From a bacterium Ga0077546 (GTDB lineage: Bacteria > Cyanobacteriota > Vampirovibrionia > Obscuribacterales > Obscuribacteraceae): 6,137 nucleotides of DNA. Positions within the stretch are counted from its first letter, which is position 1. Each line of letters begins with the position of its first letter. A program made the position numbers and the translations under genes. The DNA lies in NCBI GenBank assembly GCA_001464165.1, contig LNEX01000210.1, forward strand, positions 1 through 6,137, in the 5' to 3' direction. The notes below the pieces were generated by a model, which did no database searches, had not been told where the DNA came from, and was given only the letters and a program-made list of their open reading frames with translations. Positions 1-5,705 of this stretch are shown here, one piece after another.

Positions 1-1264
1 GCAATCGCAATAGCACGGCCTTATCAGCGGCACTACCTGGGGCATACAAAGCTGGAGACTGAAAAGAAATCACGCCACAGTCAATACGCTCGCTCTTCTC
101 ACCAAAGCGAGCAGCAATCTCCTGCTTTAATTGCTTGCTGTGGTTTTCATAAATTAGAAGACCGACAAATCCAGATGCAACCAAGGTACTACACCAGAAC
201 GACAATAAAATCTTTCTCTTCAAAGATCGCTTTCTCTTCGAAAGCCTATTATTACTGCCGGAGAACAAGATTTCTTTCAGCTCAGACGTGAGGCCTGGTT
301 GCAAGCCCTTTAGAGCATCCTTTAGTTCATCAAAACTTTCAAAGCGATCAGCTGGATCTTTCTCTAAGGCCTTATTTACTATTTTCACCAATCGCGGTGG
401 CACAGCAGCACCACTTTTAGACAATGAAAGCGGTGCTTCGTTGATATGCTTGTTCATCATCTCATACGAGTTGTCGCCTTCAATCGGCAATCTTCCCGAC
501 AGCACCTCGTACATTACGCAACCAAAAGAATAAATGTCAGTGCGAAAATCTATCGGCCCTCCGGTGCACTGCTCAGGCGACATGTAGGCTGGGGTGCCCA
601 GCACTTCCCCGGTCATAGTCAAATGCTCACGATTATTTTCTTCGTCAGAGACTACCTTAGCGAGGCCAAAGTCTAGAATCTTGACAGTGTCAGAGCCGTC
701 CTCAGCCCTATCCAGAAGAATGTTAGAGGGTTTAATATCGCGGTGAATCAAACCCATGGCATGAGCAGCAGAAATGCCATCACAAGCCTGCAAGAATATT
801 TTTAGAGCGCGCTCGCTGTCAAAACGCTTGCTCTCAGCCAAAACAGAAGAAAGGGTTGTGCCTGGCGCCAATTCCATCGCCAAATACGGTTGACCTTCGG
901 GCAATACACCATAGTCATAGACGGCCGCTACATTGGGGTGAACCAAAGTACTAATAGACTCGGCTTCGTGCTGGAAGCGTCTAATCTTGTCAGGCTTATC
1001 AACAAATTCAGCGTGTAAAATCTTTATAGCAACTGAGCGCCGCAAACCTTTCTGCTCAGCTTTGTAAACCGTGGCAAAACCACCCATTCCAAGAACTTCA
1101 ACAATCTGATATTTATCAGCAATAAGTTTTCCTATGAACGGGTCGCGCCGCACCACAGCAAGCAGGCTGTTATCGTCCGGACAGCGCTCCATTTCAGGGC
1201 TATACTTGAGGTTACATGCCGGGCAGACCTTGCCAGTCACCAGTGAACGAGAATCCAAATCCAT
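1..1264 (-). CDS. Membrane-anchored Hanks-type Ser/Thr protein kinase with N-terminal Cys ribbon (3' end outside window)
   Basis: A eukaryotic-like Ser/Thr protein kinase that phosphorylates proteins from ATP at the inner face of the membrane. The frame stays open to the window edge, giving the first 421 residues. A cysteine-ribbon-like segment lies at 14-31 (C14, C17, C28, then PDD). The kinase domain spans about 52-312. It has a glycine loop GMGGFATV (59-66), catalytic K81 in VAIKIL, a helix-C Glu (E100), HRDIKPSN (174-181), DFG (198-200), an activation segment ending SPE (229-231), D243 in TDIYSFG and R307. All residues needed for activity are present. A basic stretch (341-351) precedes one hydrophobic helix (about 352-372), so the remaining C-terminus should be extracytoplasmic and is cut off; I do not recognise its domain. 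The ATG at 1264 is the only ATG before the domain, with AAGG (1277-1274) 9 nt upstream and an in-frame TGA before that. Substrates are unknown. It is divergent from a GGDEF-EAL gene. Confidence 0.93.
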   Translation of the reverse strand, partial: MDLDSRSLVTGKVCPACNLKYSPEMERCPDDNSLLAVVRRDPFIGKLIADKYQIVEVLGMGGFATVYKAEQKGLRRSVAIKILHAEFVDKPDKIRRFQHEAESISTLVHPNVAAVYDYGVLPEGQPYLAMELAPGTTLSSVLAESKRFDSERALKIFLQACDGISAAHAMGLIHRDIKPSNILLDRAEDGSDTVKILDFGLAKVVSDEENNREHLTMTGEVLGTPAYMSPEQCTGGPIDFRTDIYSFGCVMYEVLSGRLPIEGDNSYEMMNKHINEAPLSLSKSGAAVPPRLVKIVNKALEKDPADRFESFDELKDALKGLQPGLTSELKEILFSGSNNRLSKRKRSLKRKILLSFWCSTLVASGFVGLLIYENHSKQLKQEIAARFGEKSERIDCGVISFQSPALYAPGSAADKAVLLRL

Positions 1265-1373
1265 CAGACTTCGCCTTTTCGACGTTCAGCTGACTTTATT
1301 CCCAAATGGTTCACATTTCGAACCATTCCTAACAAATTGCAAGATCACGAGAGCTGATGGGTACAAATTGGGT
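1265..1373. promoter_or_regulatory. Divergent intergenic region between kinase and GGDEF-EAL genes
   Basis: This 109-bp gap separates two divergent start codons (1264 minus, 1374 plus) and must hold the promoters of both genes unless transcription starts inside one of them. I could not find a convincing -35/-10 pair on either strand. The only clear structure is the inverted repeat at 1305-1327. It sits roughly midway between the two starts, where a dimeric repressor or activator could act on both genes; that role is inference. Confidence 0.55.
1305..1327. repeat. Perfect 8-bp inverted repeat, candidate operator
   Basis: AATGGTTC (1305-1312) and its exact reverse complement GAACCATT (1320-1327) flank a 7-bp spacer. 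The arm-to-arm centre distance is 15 bp, somewhat over one helical turn, so a dimeric regulator is possible though the spacing is not ideal. GAACCATT occurs again at 1379-1386. If transcribed, the pair could also form a short hairpin in the 5' leader of the GGDEF-EAL mRNA. No U-tract follows, so it is not a terminator. Confidence 0.5.
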
Positions 1374-2924
1374 ATGAAGAACCATTTGACTCAGATTCTC
1401 AAGTCGTATTCTGGGGAACTGGCCCAACTGATGCCTACGGCCCTCAAAGACGGCGAGGGTGCAAGGCAAAAGCAGAAACTACAGAATACAATCATGATTA
1501 CGGCAGCATTGGCCCTGCTTGTAATTGTAGCGAGTTTATATTTCGGAAATAAGCTTGAGCTGATCATCATGGCTCTAATTGTGGTTGCACTGCTAGTCTA
1601 CCTATACTACAGTCAAAATAAATTCTTGAAACAACACGAAGAGCAGCAAATTAAGTTGCATAGCATGGCAACTTCGGTAGAAGAACGCAATCGAGAACTA
1701 AAACGACTGATAATGATTGACCCGCTGACAGAGGTCATGAATCGGCGCGGATTTGAAAGGGTTTTGCAGTCAGAAACAAACAGAGCCAAGAGAAACAACA
1801 CGCAAAACTTTGCCTTACTAATAGACTGCGACGACTTCAAAGGTGTCAACGAAAAGTATGGCCATTCTGTTGGCGATATCGTCTTGCAAGAGCTTTCTGC
1901 CAGACTGCAGAAAGCTATAAGACCTTCAGATCATGTAGCCAGAATTGGTGGCGACGAATTTATGATTCTTGTTACCGACGCCGATCAATCAACAACTCTG
2001 CAAGTAGCGGAGAGAGTACGACTGGCTGTAGCCGAGACCCCGATCAATTTGGCTGATGGAGTAACCAAGATTACAACCAGCACTGGCGTCACTGCACTCT
2101 CAGAAAACTTGATGTCGATTGAAGAAATACTAGCCGCTGCCAATTCTGGTTTAAAAATAAGCAAACGTTCTGGCAAAAATAGCGTTTCGTTCTCTAAGCC
2201 CGGCGGCCAGGTCAACGAGATGGCTGAAGTGCTCGAAAAGTTACGCAGCGGTGAGTGCTTGCGCACTGTCTATCAACCGATCTCGCAACTCAACAATCAA
2301 CATGTTGTAGGTTACGAAATTCAACCCCGCGGCTTAGCTGGGGTGTTTGAACAACCAGAAGCATTCTTCAAACTCGCCCGTGAACACAATCTGCGCACGG
2401 CCGTCGACCTACGTTGTCTCAAACTCTGCCTGTCAATGATAGATAAACTTCCGGACGCAGGCGATTGCCATATCAAAGTCTTTTCCTCCACCCTACTTGA
2501 TGTTCCGGTAGAGAGCCTGAGTGAAATATTTATGCCGACCAAACGTAAAGTATGTCTAGCTATAGGAGATCAAGAGTTTCTTGCTGAACCACTTTGTCTC
2601 AAAAGCCATGTAGATAAATTAAAAGAACTGGGAGTTGCAGTCGCCATAGACCGTGTAGGCTCTGGCTTTAGCTCATTAGAAAGCTTATTTTTGCTCGAAC
2701 CAGATTATATTAACCTCGACAAAAGCCTCCTCAAAAAATGCGAAATTAGTGAACTCCACCAAAAGTTCTTAAAAAAGTTGGTTAAAGTGACTGCACAAAT
2801 AGATGCTAAAACAATTGCCGAAGGTATTGAATCGCCAGAAGATTTGCGGCTCATGAACAGCTGCGGTGTTGACTATGGCCAGGGTTTATTCTGGGGAATG
2901 CCAGTGGCACTTGGCGGCCCGTGA
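1374..2924 (+). CDS. Membrane-anchored GGDEF-EAL protein: likely active diguanylate cyclase with degenerate EAL domain
   Basis: A 516-residue cyclic di-GMP signalling protein. Two hydrophobic helices (about 39-57 and 61-79) form a hairpin anchor, followed by a helical linker (80-112) and a GGDEF domain (about 115-276). That domain has DPLTEVMNRRGF (116-127), metal-binding D151, FKGVN (155-159), GHSVGD (163-168) and GGDEF (192-196). RPSD (183-186) lies exactly five residues before GGDEF, the position of the product-inhibition I-site, so c-di-GMP synthesis under feedback control is expected. The EAL domain (about 291-512) is degenerate. EAL itself reads EIQPR (315-319); the usual Asn of the N-L-S strand is missing (IKVFSS, 367-372); the LEITE Glu is missing (LAIGDQ, 395-400); DDFG reads DRVG (426-429); and the KID Lys is Asn447. 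D449, E483 and Q503 remain. Hydrolysis is therefore doubtful and a binding or regulatory role more likely. Start: the same frame is open back to an ATG at 1134, but that would overlap the kinase gene and add 80 residues without domain character. ATG 1374 is preferred; TTG 1368 is possible. No strong ribosome site is seen. Confidence 0.9.
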   Translation: MKNHLTQILKSYSGELAQLMPTALKDGEGARQKQKLQNTIMITAALALLVIVASLYFGNKLELIIMALIVVALLVYLYYSQNKFLKQHEEQQIKLHSMATSVEERNRELKRLIMIDPLTEVMNRRGFERVLQSETNRAKRNNTQNFALLIDCDDFKGVNEKYGHSVGDIVLQELSARLQKAIRPSDHVARIGGDEFMILVTDADQSTTLQVAERVRLAVAETPINLADGVTKITTSTGVTALSENLMSIEEILAAANSGLKISKRSGKNSVSFSKPGGQVNEMAEVLEKLRSGECLRTVYQPISQLNNQHVVGYEIQPRGLAGVFEQPEAFFKLAREHNLRTAVDLRCLKLCLSMIDKLPDAGDCHIKVFSSTLLDVPVESLSEIFMPTKRKVCLAIGDQEFLAEPLCLKSHVDKLKELGVAVAIDRVGSGFSSLESLFLLEPDYINLDKSLLKKCEISELHQKFLKKLVKVTAQIDAKTIAEGIESPEDLRLMNSCGVDYGQGLFWGMPVALGGP

Positions 2925-2969
2925 CAGCAAGAAATTGCGAGCTAGTAAATAGACAAGAGAGAGAATCGA

Positions 2970-3371
2970 TTGCAAACAGTCGTCAGAAGGCTAAAACCGA
3001 ATCAAGAAATTTTTGCTGAAGTTGAATCACTCTGCCAAGCTGAGAACATTGAAGCAGGCGTAATTTTATCACTAGTCGGCTCAGTCAAAAGTGCAACCCT
3101 TCGTTTTGCCAACCAAGAGAACGCCACCGAAATTAAAGGGCATCACGAGATAGTTTCAGTGACAGGAACAGTCTCGAAGACTGGCTGCCACATTCACATA
3201 TCAGTTGCAGATAACAAAGGCACTACTACTGGTGGCCACCTGTTGCCCGGTGCCATTGTTTACACAACTATCGAGTTAGTGATATTGGACATGAGCGATA
3301 GTCACTCGTTTAGACGCAGCCACTGCCAGCTATCAGGTTTTGAAGAACTGACTATAGTTGAAAGAAGCTGA
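2970..3371 (+). CDS. PPC/DUF296-domain protein
   Basis: A 133-residue protein made of one PPC (DUF296) domain, the fold shared by small bacterial proteins and the plant AT-hook AHL regulators. Family hallmarks are RLKPNQE (7-13), GVILSLVGSV (30-39), TLRFAN (43-48), EIVSVTGTVS (60-69), HIHISVAD (74-81) and GGHLLPG (88-94). H74, H76 and H90 match the conserved histidines thought to bind metal in bacterial members. No AT-hook, signal peptide or membrane helix is present, so it should be cytoplasmic; members form trimers. The biochemical role of bacterial members is not established. The start is TTG, preceded by a GAGAG-type ribosome site about 6 nt upstream; TAA closes the frame farther up and no ATG or GTG lies before the domain. 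It follows the GGDEF-EAL gene by 45 bp on the same strand and is probably co-transcribed, which makes a c-di-GMP connection worth testing. Confidence 0.88.
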   Translation: MQTVVRRLKPNQEIFAEVESLCQAENIEAGVILSLVGSVKSATLRFANQENATEIKGHHEIVSVTGTVSKTGCHIHISVADNKGTTTGGHLLPGAIVYTTIELVILDMSDSHSFRRSHCQLSGFEELTIVERS

Positions 3372-3386
3372 CCATAGTTGAAAAAA
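3348..3386. repeat. Two-copy 20-bp-period tandem repeat over the PPC stop codon
   Basis: CTGACTATAGTTGAAAGAA (3348-3366) is followed by CTGACCATAGTTGAAAAAA (3368-3386), with two mismatches in 19 positions and a period of 20 bp. Copy one encodes the last residues of the PPC protein and copy two supplies its TGA stop, because the 20-bp period shifts the frame. The second copy runs into the A-tract of the terminator. It looks like a slippage duplication. Confidence 0.75.
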
Positions 3387-3415
3387 CTGGCACTCAACCT
3401 GTTTGCTAGTTTTTT
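3381..3415 (+). terminator. Rho-independent-type terminator between convergent genes
   Basis: AAAAAACTGGC (3381-3391) can pair with GCTAGTTTTTT (3405-3415) around a 13-nt loop. The 11-bp stem is complete on the plus-strand RNA, where the one irregular position is a G-U wobble; on the minus strand that position is an A-C mismatch. It therefore fits best as the terminator of the GGDEF-EAL/PPC unit. The A-tract and T-tract symmetry may also let it stop transcription from the converging TPR-like gene, whose stop codon is at 3448. Confidence 0.65.
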
Positions 3416-3447
3416 CCTACTCGGCTAGGTAAATACCTGATGTGTAG

Positions 3448-4593
3448 CTACTTGCCAGCCGCTCTAATTTTTAGAGCATCGCCAAATGAGCTTAAGCCAG
3501 CGCCATAGTTGCCGTTGCGGGCGTAGGCATCGGCCAAGAAAAATGCCACAGCCGGGTTTTGTGGACTAGTTTTCTTTAAGGCAGCCAGTTTGGCAATAGC
3601 AGCATCATGATCTCCATCGAACTCTTCTTGAACATGAGTGCGATAAGCAGCAGCCCATGCATCTTTTGGGTCACGTTTAATAAGCTCACCAAGTTGGTTG
3701 AGACACTTTTGATAGTACATTCTAATTTGCGGTTCAGCCCAGGGCGGAACATCATCAAGCGCTCCCGGTATGCGCGGAATGGCTGATGCCATTGGTCTAG
3801 TACCGGTCAATGCTGAGGCAAGAATGGCCGCACCACCTAACAAGCCAGCAGTCGTCTTGCTCTGTTTTTTAGGCATGATACCAGCCATTCGATTCTCTAA
3901 ATTGACTTTGTTGCGAGCCTTAGTAGCGAATAAATAAGCCTGCATGTAATAGCCCCAGCCAAGACCGTAACGAATACAATTGTTATTCGGTTCATCTTGC
4001 AATGTCAGCTCATACTGGCCCACAGCACGATTGAAATAATCAGGGTCGCCGGTAGCTTGAGCGAGGTTGCGCGCCCGACGCACTTCTTTTAGGGCCTGTT
4101 CAACTTGACTGGTACGAGTTAAAGCTACAGCATAAATAAAAGCAGCTTCTGGACTCGTAGGATATTGCTTTGCCTGCTGGGCCGCTTGAGCAAGATCACA
4201 AAAAGGAGTGAGGGCATCCTGACCGGTAGAGCCAGTCAAAATCACACCGGGTCGCCATAATGTGGTCGAGCGCGGCGCATTGTCGCTATTGTCAAATTTA
4301 GCAGTATCGGCCTGCAGAGTAGACGATGAGGGAGCAACGGGCGTAAGAGGAGCCACTGGAGTGGCAACTGGAGTAGCAAACTGATTAACTAAATCAGGCG
4401 ACATGACGCTCTTCACCTCTTCAGGTGGTTGTGTCACCTGCGGGGGAGCCGGAGCAGGCTCATTGCGCTGCAAACGAAAGGAAGATTGTGATCGATTGAC
4501 CTCGACCCCGCCTTTCTGCACCGGTGCAGCCATCGACCTAGAAGGACAGAAACTAGTAAGCAAGATCAAGGCAAATAGTGACTTTAACTTCAA
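3448..4593 (-). CDS. Secreted TPR-like repeat protein of unknown function
   Basis: A 381-residue exported protein whose family I do not recognise. It starts with a Sec signal peptide (basic MKLK, hydrophobic 5-15, likely cleavage after SMA at 20-22). The cysteine at 16 follows Phe, so it is not a good lipobox. Residues about 44-90 are a low-complexity Pro/Ala/Thr/Val linker with ATPV-type repeats. The rest is helical with TPR-like pattern: 147-180, about 203-225, 310-345, and the clearest one at 346-376, with FFLADAYARNG and a spaced Ala/Gly/Leu pattern. A glycine/alanine-rich hydrophobic stretch (249-264) interrupts the repeats; it could be a membrane-associated segment or a loop. The start is TTG, supported by AAGGA (4607-4603) 9 nt upstream and by the immediate signal peptide. 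It probably acts as a periplasmic or surface scaffold for protein contacts. It is the last of four minus-strand genes. Confidence 0.8.
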   Translation of the reverse strand: MKLKSLFALILLTSFCPSRSMAAPVQKGGVEVNRSQSSFRLQRNEPAPAPPQVTQPPEEVKSVMSPDLVNQFATPVATPVAPLTPVAPSSSTLQADTAKFDNSDNAPRSTTLWRPGVILTGSTGQDALTPFCDLAQAAQQAKQYPTSPEAAFIYAVALTRTSQVEQALKEVRRARNLAQATGDPDYFNRAVGQYELTLQDEPNNNCIRYGLGWGYYMQAYLFATKARNKVNLENRMAGIMPKKQSKTTAGLLGGAAILASALTGTRPMASAIPRIPGALDDVPPWAEPQIRMYYQKCLNQLGELIKRDPKDAWAAAYRTHVQEEFDGDHDAAIAKLAALKKTSPQNPAVAFFLADAYARNGNYGAGLSSFGDALKIRAAGK

Positions 4594-4602
4594 TAGATTC
4601 AG

Positions 4603-4607
4603 TCCTT
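4603..4607 (-). promoter_or_regulatory. Ribosome binding site fixing the TTG start of the TPR-like gene
   Basis: AAGGA on the minus strand lies 9 nt before the TTG at 4593-4591, and the next codons give a basic-then-hydrophobic signal peptide. No ATG is available until residue 21, inside the signal peptide, so TTG is the best start. Confidence 0.7.
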
Positions 4608-4622
4608 AACAAAACAAACGAC

Positions 4623-4636
4623 CACAATTAATTGTG
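4623..4636. repeat. Perfect 14-bp palindrome CACAATTAATTGTG
   Basis: An exact palindrome in the 61-bp gap between the DUF1475 gene and the TPR-like gene, 30 bp before the TTG start of the latter. The minus strand after it is T-rich (GTCGTTTGTTTTGTT), so it could be an operator for a promoter of the TPR-like gene or a weak terminator/attenuator of the upstream unit. The sequence alone does not decide. A partial echo (AATTG) lies just beside it at 4642-4646. Confidence 0.45.
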
Positions 4637-4654
4637 CCCATAATTGCCCTAATA

Positions 4655-4984
4655 TTATTGCCGGGAAAACAGCTTTTCTACTCCTTCGCCGGGCTTAAGT
4701 CGATAAAGTGCTAGCAAAACGTACATGGACATAGCAAGATTACCCAGAAAAGTTATTGCAAAAAACATGAAAACTTTCAACGGAAGCGATTTCTCTCGGT
4801 AGCAAACCCAGAGAAAGAAAGAGAGGAAAGCAAAATAGGCATCGAACAAAGTTGCTCTAAACCAGACATCGTTTAATACCACTGGCGGTATCTCAAGAAT
4901 GTTCTCTTGAGTGGCACACCAGATAGTGAGAGCAAACATGGAAAGAAAGATTAACGCATAAAGCAACCGCAAAAAAACAATCAT
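4655..4984 (-). CDS. DUF1475-family small integral membrane protein
   Basis: A 109-residue membrane protein with three predicted helices (about 3-24, 44-61 and 68-93). The pattern matches DUF1475: an N-terminal helix ending TIWCATQ (20-26), then VWFRATLFDAYFAFLSFFLW (40-59), CYREKS (61-66) and LGNLAMSMYVLLAL (80-93). DUF1475 members have no known function. The length is typical for the family, and the C-terminal tail (95-109) is short and charged. The ATG lies 2 bp after the TAG stop of the SRPBCC gene, with a weak AGGG ribosome site 7 or more nt upstream inside that gene, so translational coupling is likely. The encoded pair may work together at the membrane; that is inference from spacing only. 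Confidence 0.85.
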   Translation of the reverse strand: MIVFLRLLYALIFLSMFALTIWCATQENILEIPPVVLNDVWFRATLFDAYFAFLSFFLWVCYREKSLPLKVFMFFAITFLGNLAMSMYVLLALYRLKPGEGVEKLFSRQ

Positions 4985-4986
4985 TA

Positions 4987-5637
4987 CTAAACGCCCTGTT
5001 TTGTAGGCTCTAATTTTACTTTAAGAGCATTGAGAACGGTCGGCAAATACCCCTTAACCTGAGAAGCAAGCAACCACGGAGGCAAGGCAATGCCACCATC
5101 TAAGTGAATACTATATGTGACCAACGTAGAAGAAGTTTTAGCCACAGACTCTAGCTCCCAAGCACCCATCACTTCTCGAAACGAGCCTGATCTTCGCTTC
5201 CACTTGATCAAACTTGGCTTTGTTTCAGTCAAATTAACAACATAGTCAAACTTAATTGGTCCGCCAGGCTTAACCACTTGCCGCACTAACTTAACGTCAC
5301 CCTCATTGCCTATGACCTGACACAGACTCAAATTATTGAAAATTTCAGTAGACCTATCGTAGTCAACTAAGGTCGACCAAACTCGCTCACGCGGAGCATT
5401 AATCAACACAGAGCCAACGACGTAGGTGTGTTTGTCACGCCTCTCTATTCGCACTTCAGGCTGCTCTGTGTTCACTCTTACCACCTGCCGCAATAAATGA
5501 TTTGATTGACCTGATTGACTGGACAGACTTGAAGAACTTGATTGACGATTTTGCTGAGCAAAAGCCTGAGGAGCCAAACAATGGATACAAAAAATAACTA
5601 GAACGAGCAAAATAAATGTAATCGCTATGCTCTTCAA
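4987..5637 (-). CDS. Secreted SRPBCC (polyketide cyclase/dehydrase-like) protein
   Basis: A 216-residue exported protein of the START/SRPBCC fold, a helix-grip cavity that usually binds hydrophobic ligands. The signal peptide is residues 1-27, with cleavage expected after AFA (25-27). A Gln/Ser-rich linker (28-46) follows, then the SRPBCC domain (about 55-210) with INAPRERVWSTLVDYD (80-95), a pattern typical of the family, and a C-terminal helix ending KGYLPTVLNALKVKL. Similar proteins are common in cyanobacteria; the ligand is unknown and no catalytic site can be named. Start: the frame extends to a TTG at 5661, but the TTG at 5637 is better. It has GGAGA (5649-5645) 7 nt upstream, puts LKSIAI directly before the hydrophobic core, and avoids the U-tract of the hairpin at 5660-5698. 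It is probably coupled to the DUF1475 gene that follows 2 bp later. Confidence 0.87.
   Translation of the reverse strand: MKSIAITFILLVLVIFCIHCLAPQAFAQQNRQSSSSSLSSQSGQSNHLLRQVVRVNTEQPEVRIERRDKHTYVVGSVLINAPRERVWSTLVDYDRSTEIFNNLSLCQVIGNEGDVKLVRQVVKPGGPIKFDYVVNLTETKPSLIKWKRRSGSFREVMGAWELESVAKTSSTLVTYSIHLDGGIALPPWLLASQVKGYLPTVLNALKVKLEPTKQGV
5503..5546. repeat. Three in-frame TGATTGAC repeats in the Ser/Gln linker
   Basis: TGATTGAC occurs at 5503-5510, 5512-5519 and 5539-5546; the offsets of 9 and 27 bp keep the reading frame. On the coding strand they are GTCAATCA, each giving Gln-Ser in the linker after the signal peptide of the SRPBCC protein. This is local codon-repeat expansion in a low-complexity linker. 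Confidence 0.6.
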
Positions 5638-5644
5638 AACAGGT

Positions 5645-5649
5645 TCTCC
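5645..5649 (-). promoter_or_regulatory. Ribosome binding site choosing the 5637 TTG start of the SRPBCC gene
   Basis: GGAGA on the minus strand, within GGTGGAGAA, is 7 nt before the TTG at 5637-5635. The alternative TTG at 5661 has only the hairpin/U-tract in front of it, so the shorter start is preferred. Confidence 0.7.
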
Positions 5650-5659
5650 ACCTAAGTGC

Positions 5660-5698
5660 AAAAGCTTGGGCTGCTAGCGCCAGCTAACAGCCCCAGCT
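5660..5698 (-). terminator. Strong hairpin with short U-tract after the fasciclin gene
   Basis: On the minus strand GGGCTGTTAGC (5693-5683) pairs with GCTAGCAGCCC (5678-5668) around the 4-nt loop TGGC. AGCT arms (5698-5695 and 5666-5663) extend the stem across one G-A mismatch, and a TTTT run (5663-5660) follows, its first T within the stem. The single irregular pair in the core is G-U on the minus-strand RNA but A-C on the plus strand, which fits a minus-strand transcript. It starts 8 bp after the fasciclin stop codon. The U-tract is short, so partial termination or read-through into the SRPBCC gene is plausible. Confidence 0.65.
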
Positions 5699-5705
5699 GC
5701 TTAAG

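Noticed and set aside
288..676. Two overlapping plus-strand open frames of 81 and 76 codons
   Set aside because: Both lie antisense inside the conserved kinase domain and their products look like nothing known.
1134..1373. An 80-residue N-terminal extension of the GGDEF-EAL protein starting at ATG 1134
   Set aside because: It overlaps the 5' end of the kinase gene on the other strand by 131 bp, has no domain-like or membrane character, and covers the probable promoter region. ATG 1374 gives a normal protein.
1613..2542. Three minus-strand open frames within the GGDEF-EAL gene
   Set aside because: They are antisense shadows of conserved GGDEF and EAL coding sequence without ribosome sites or recognisable products.
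3427..3438. AGGT-AAAT-ACCT inverted repeat between the convergent genes
   Set aside because: Arms of 4-5 bp with a tiny loop are too short to support a regulatory call.
3461..3477. Perfect GCTCTAA/TTAGAGC inverted repeat with a 3-nt loop
   Set aside because: It lies within the last codons of the TPR-like gene, has no following T-run, and is short enough to be coincidental. The hairpin at 3381-3415 is the better terminator.
3576..3758. Minus-strand 60-codon frame inside the TPR-like gene
   Set aside because: It is an alternative frame of the same coding region with no domain, signal or ribosome site.
5638..5661. Longer SRPBCC start at TTG 5661
   Set aside because: It lies at the U-tract of the hairpin with no ribosome site and puts eight extra residues before the signal peptide. 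TTG 5637 has GGAGA at good spacing.
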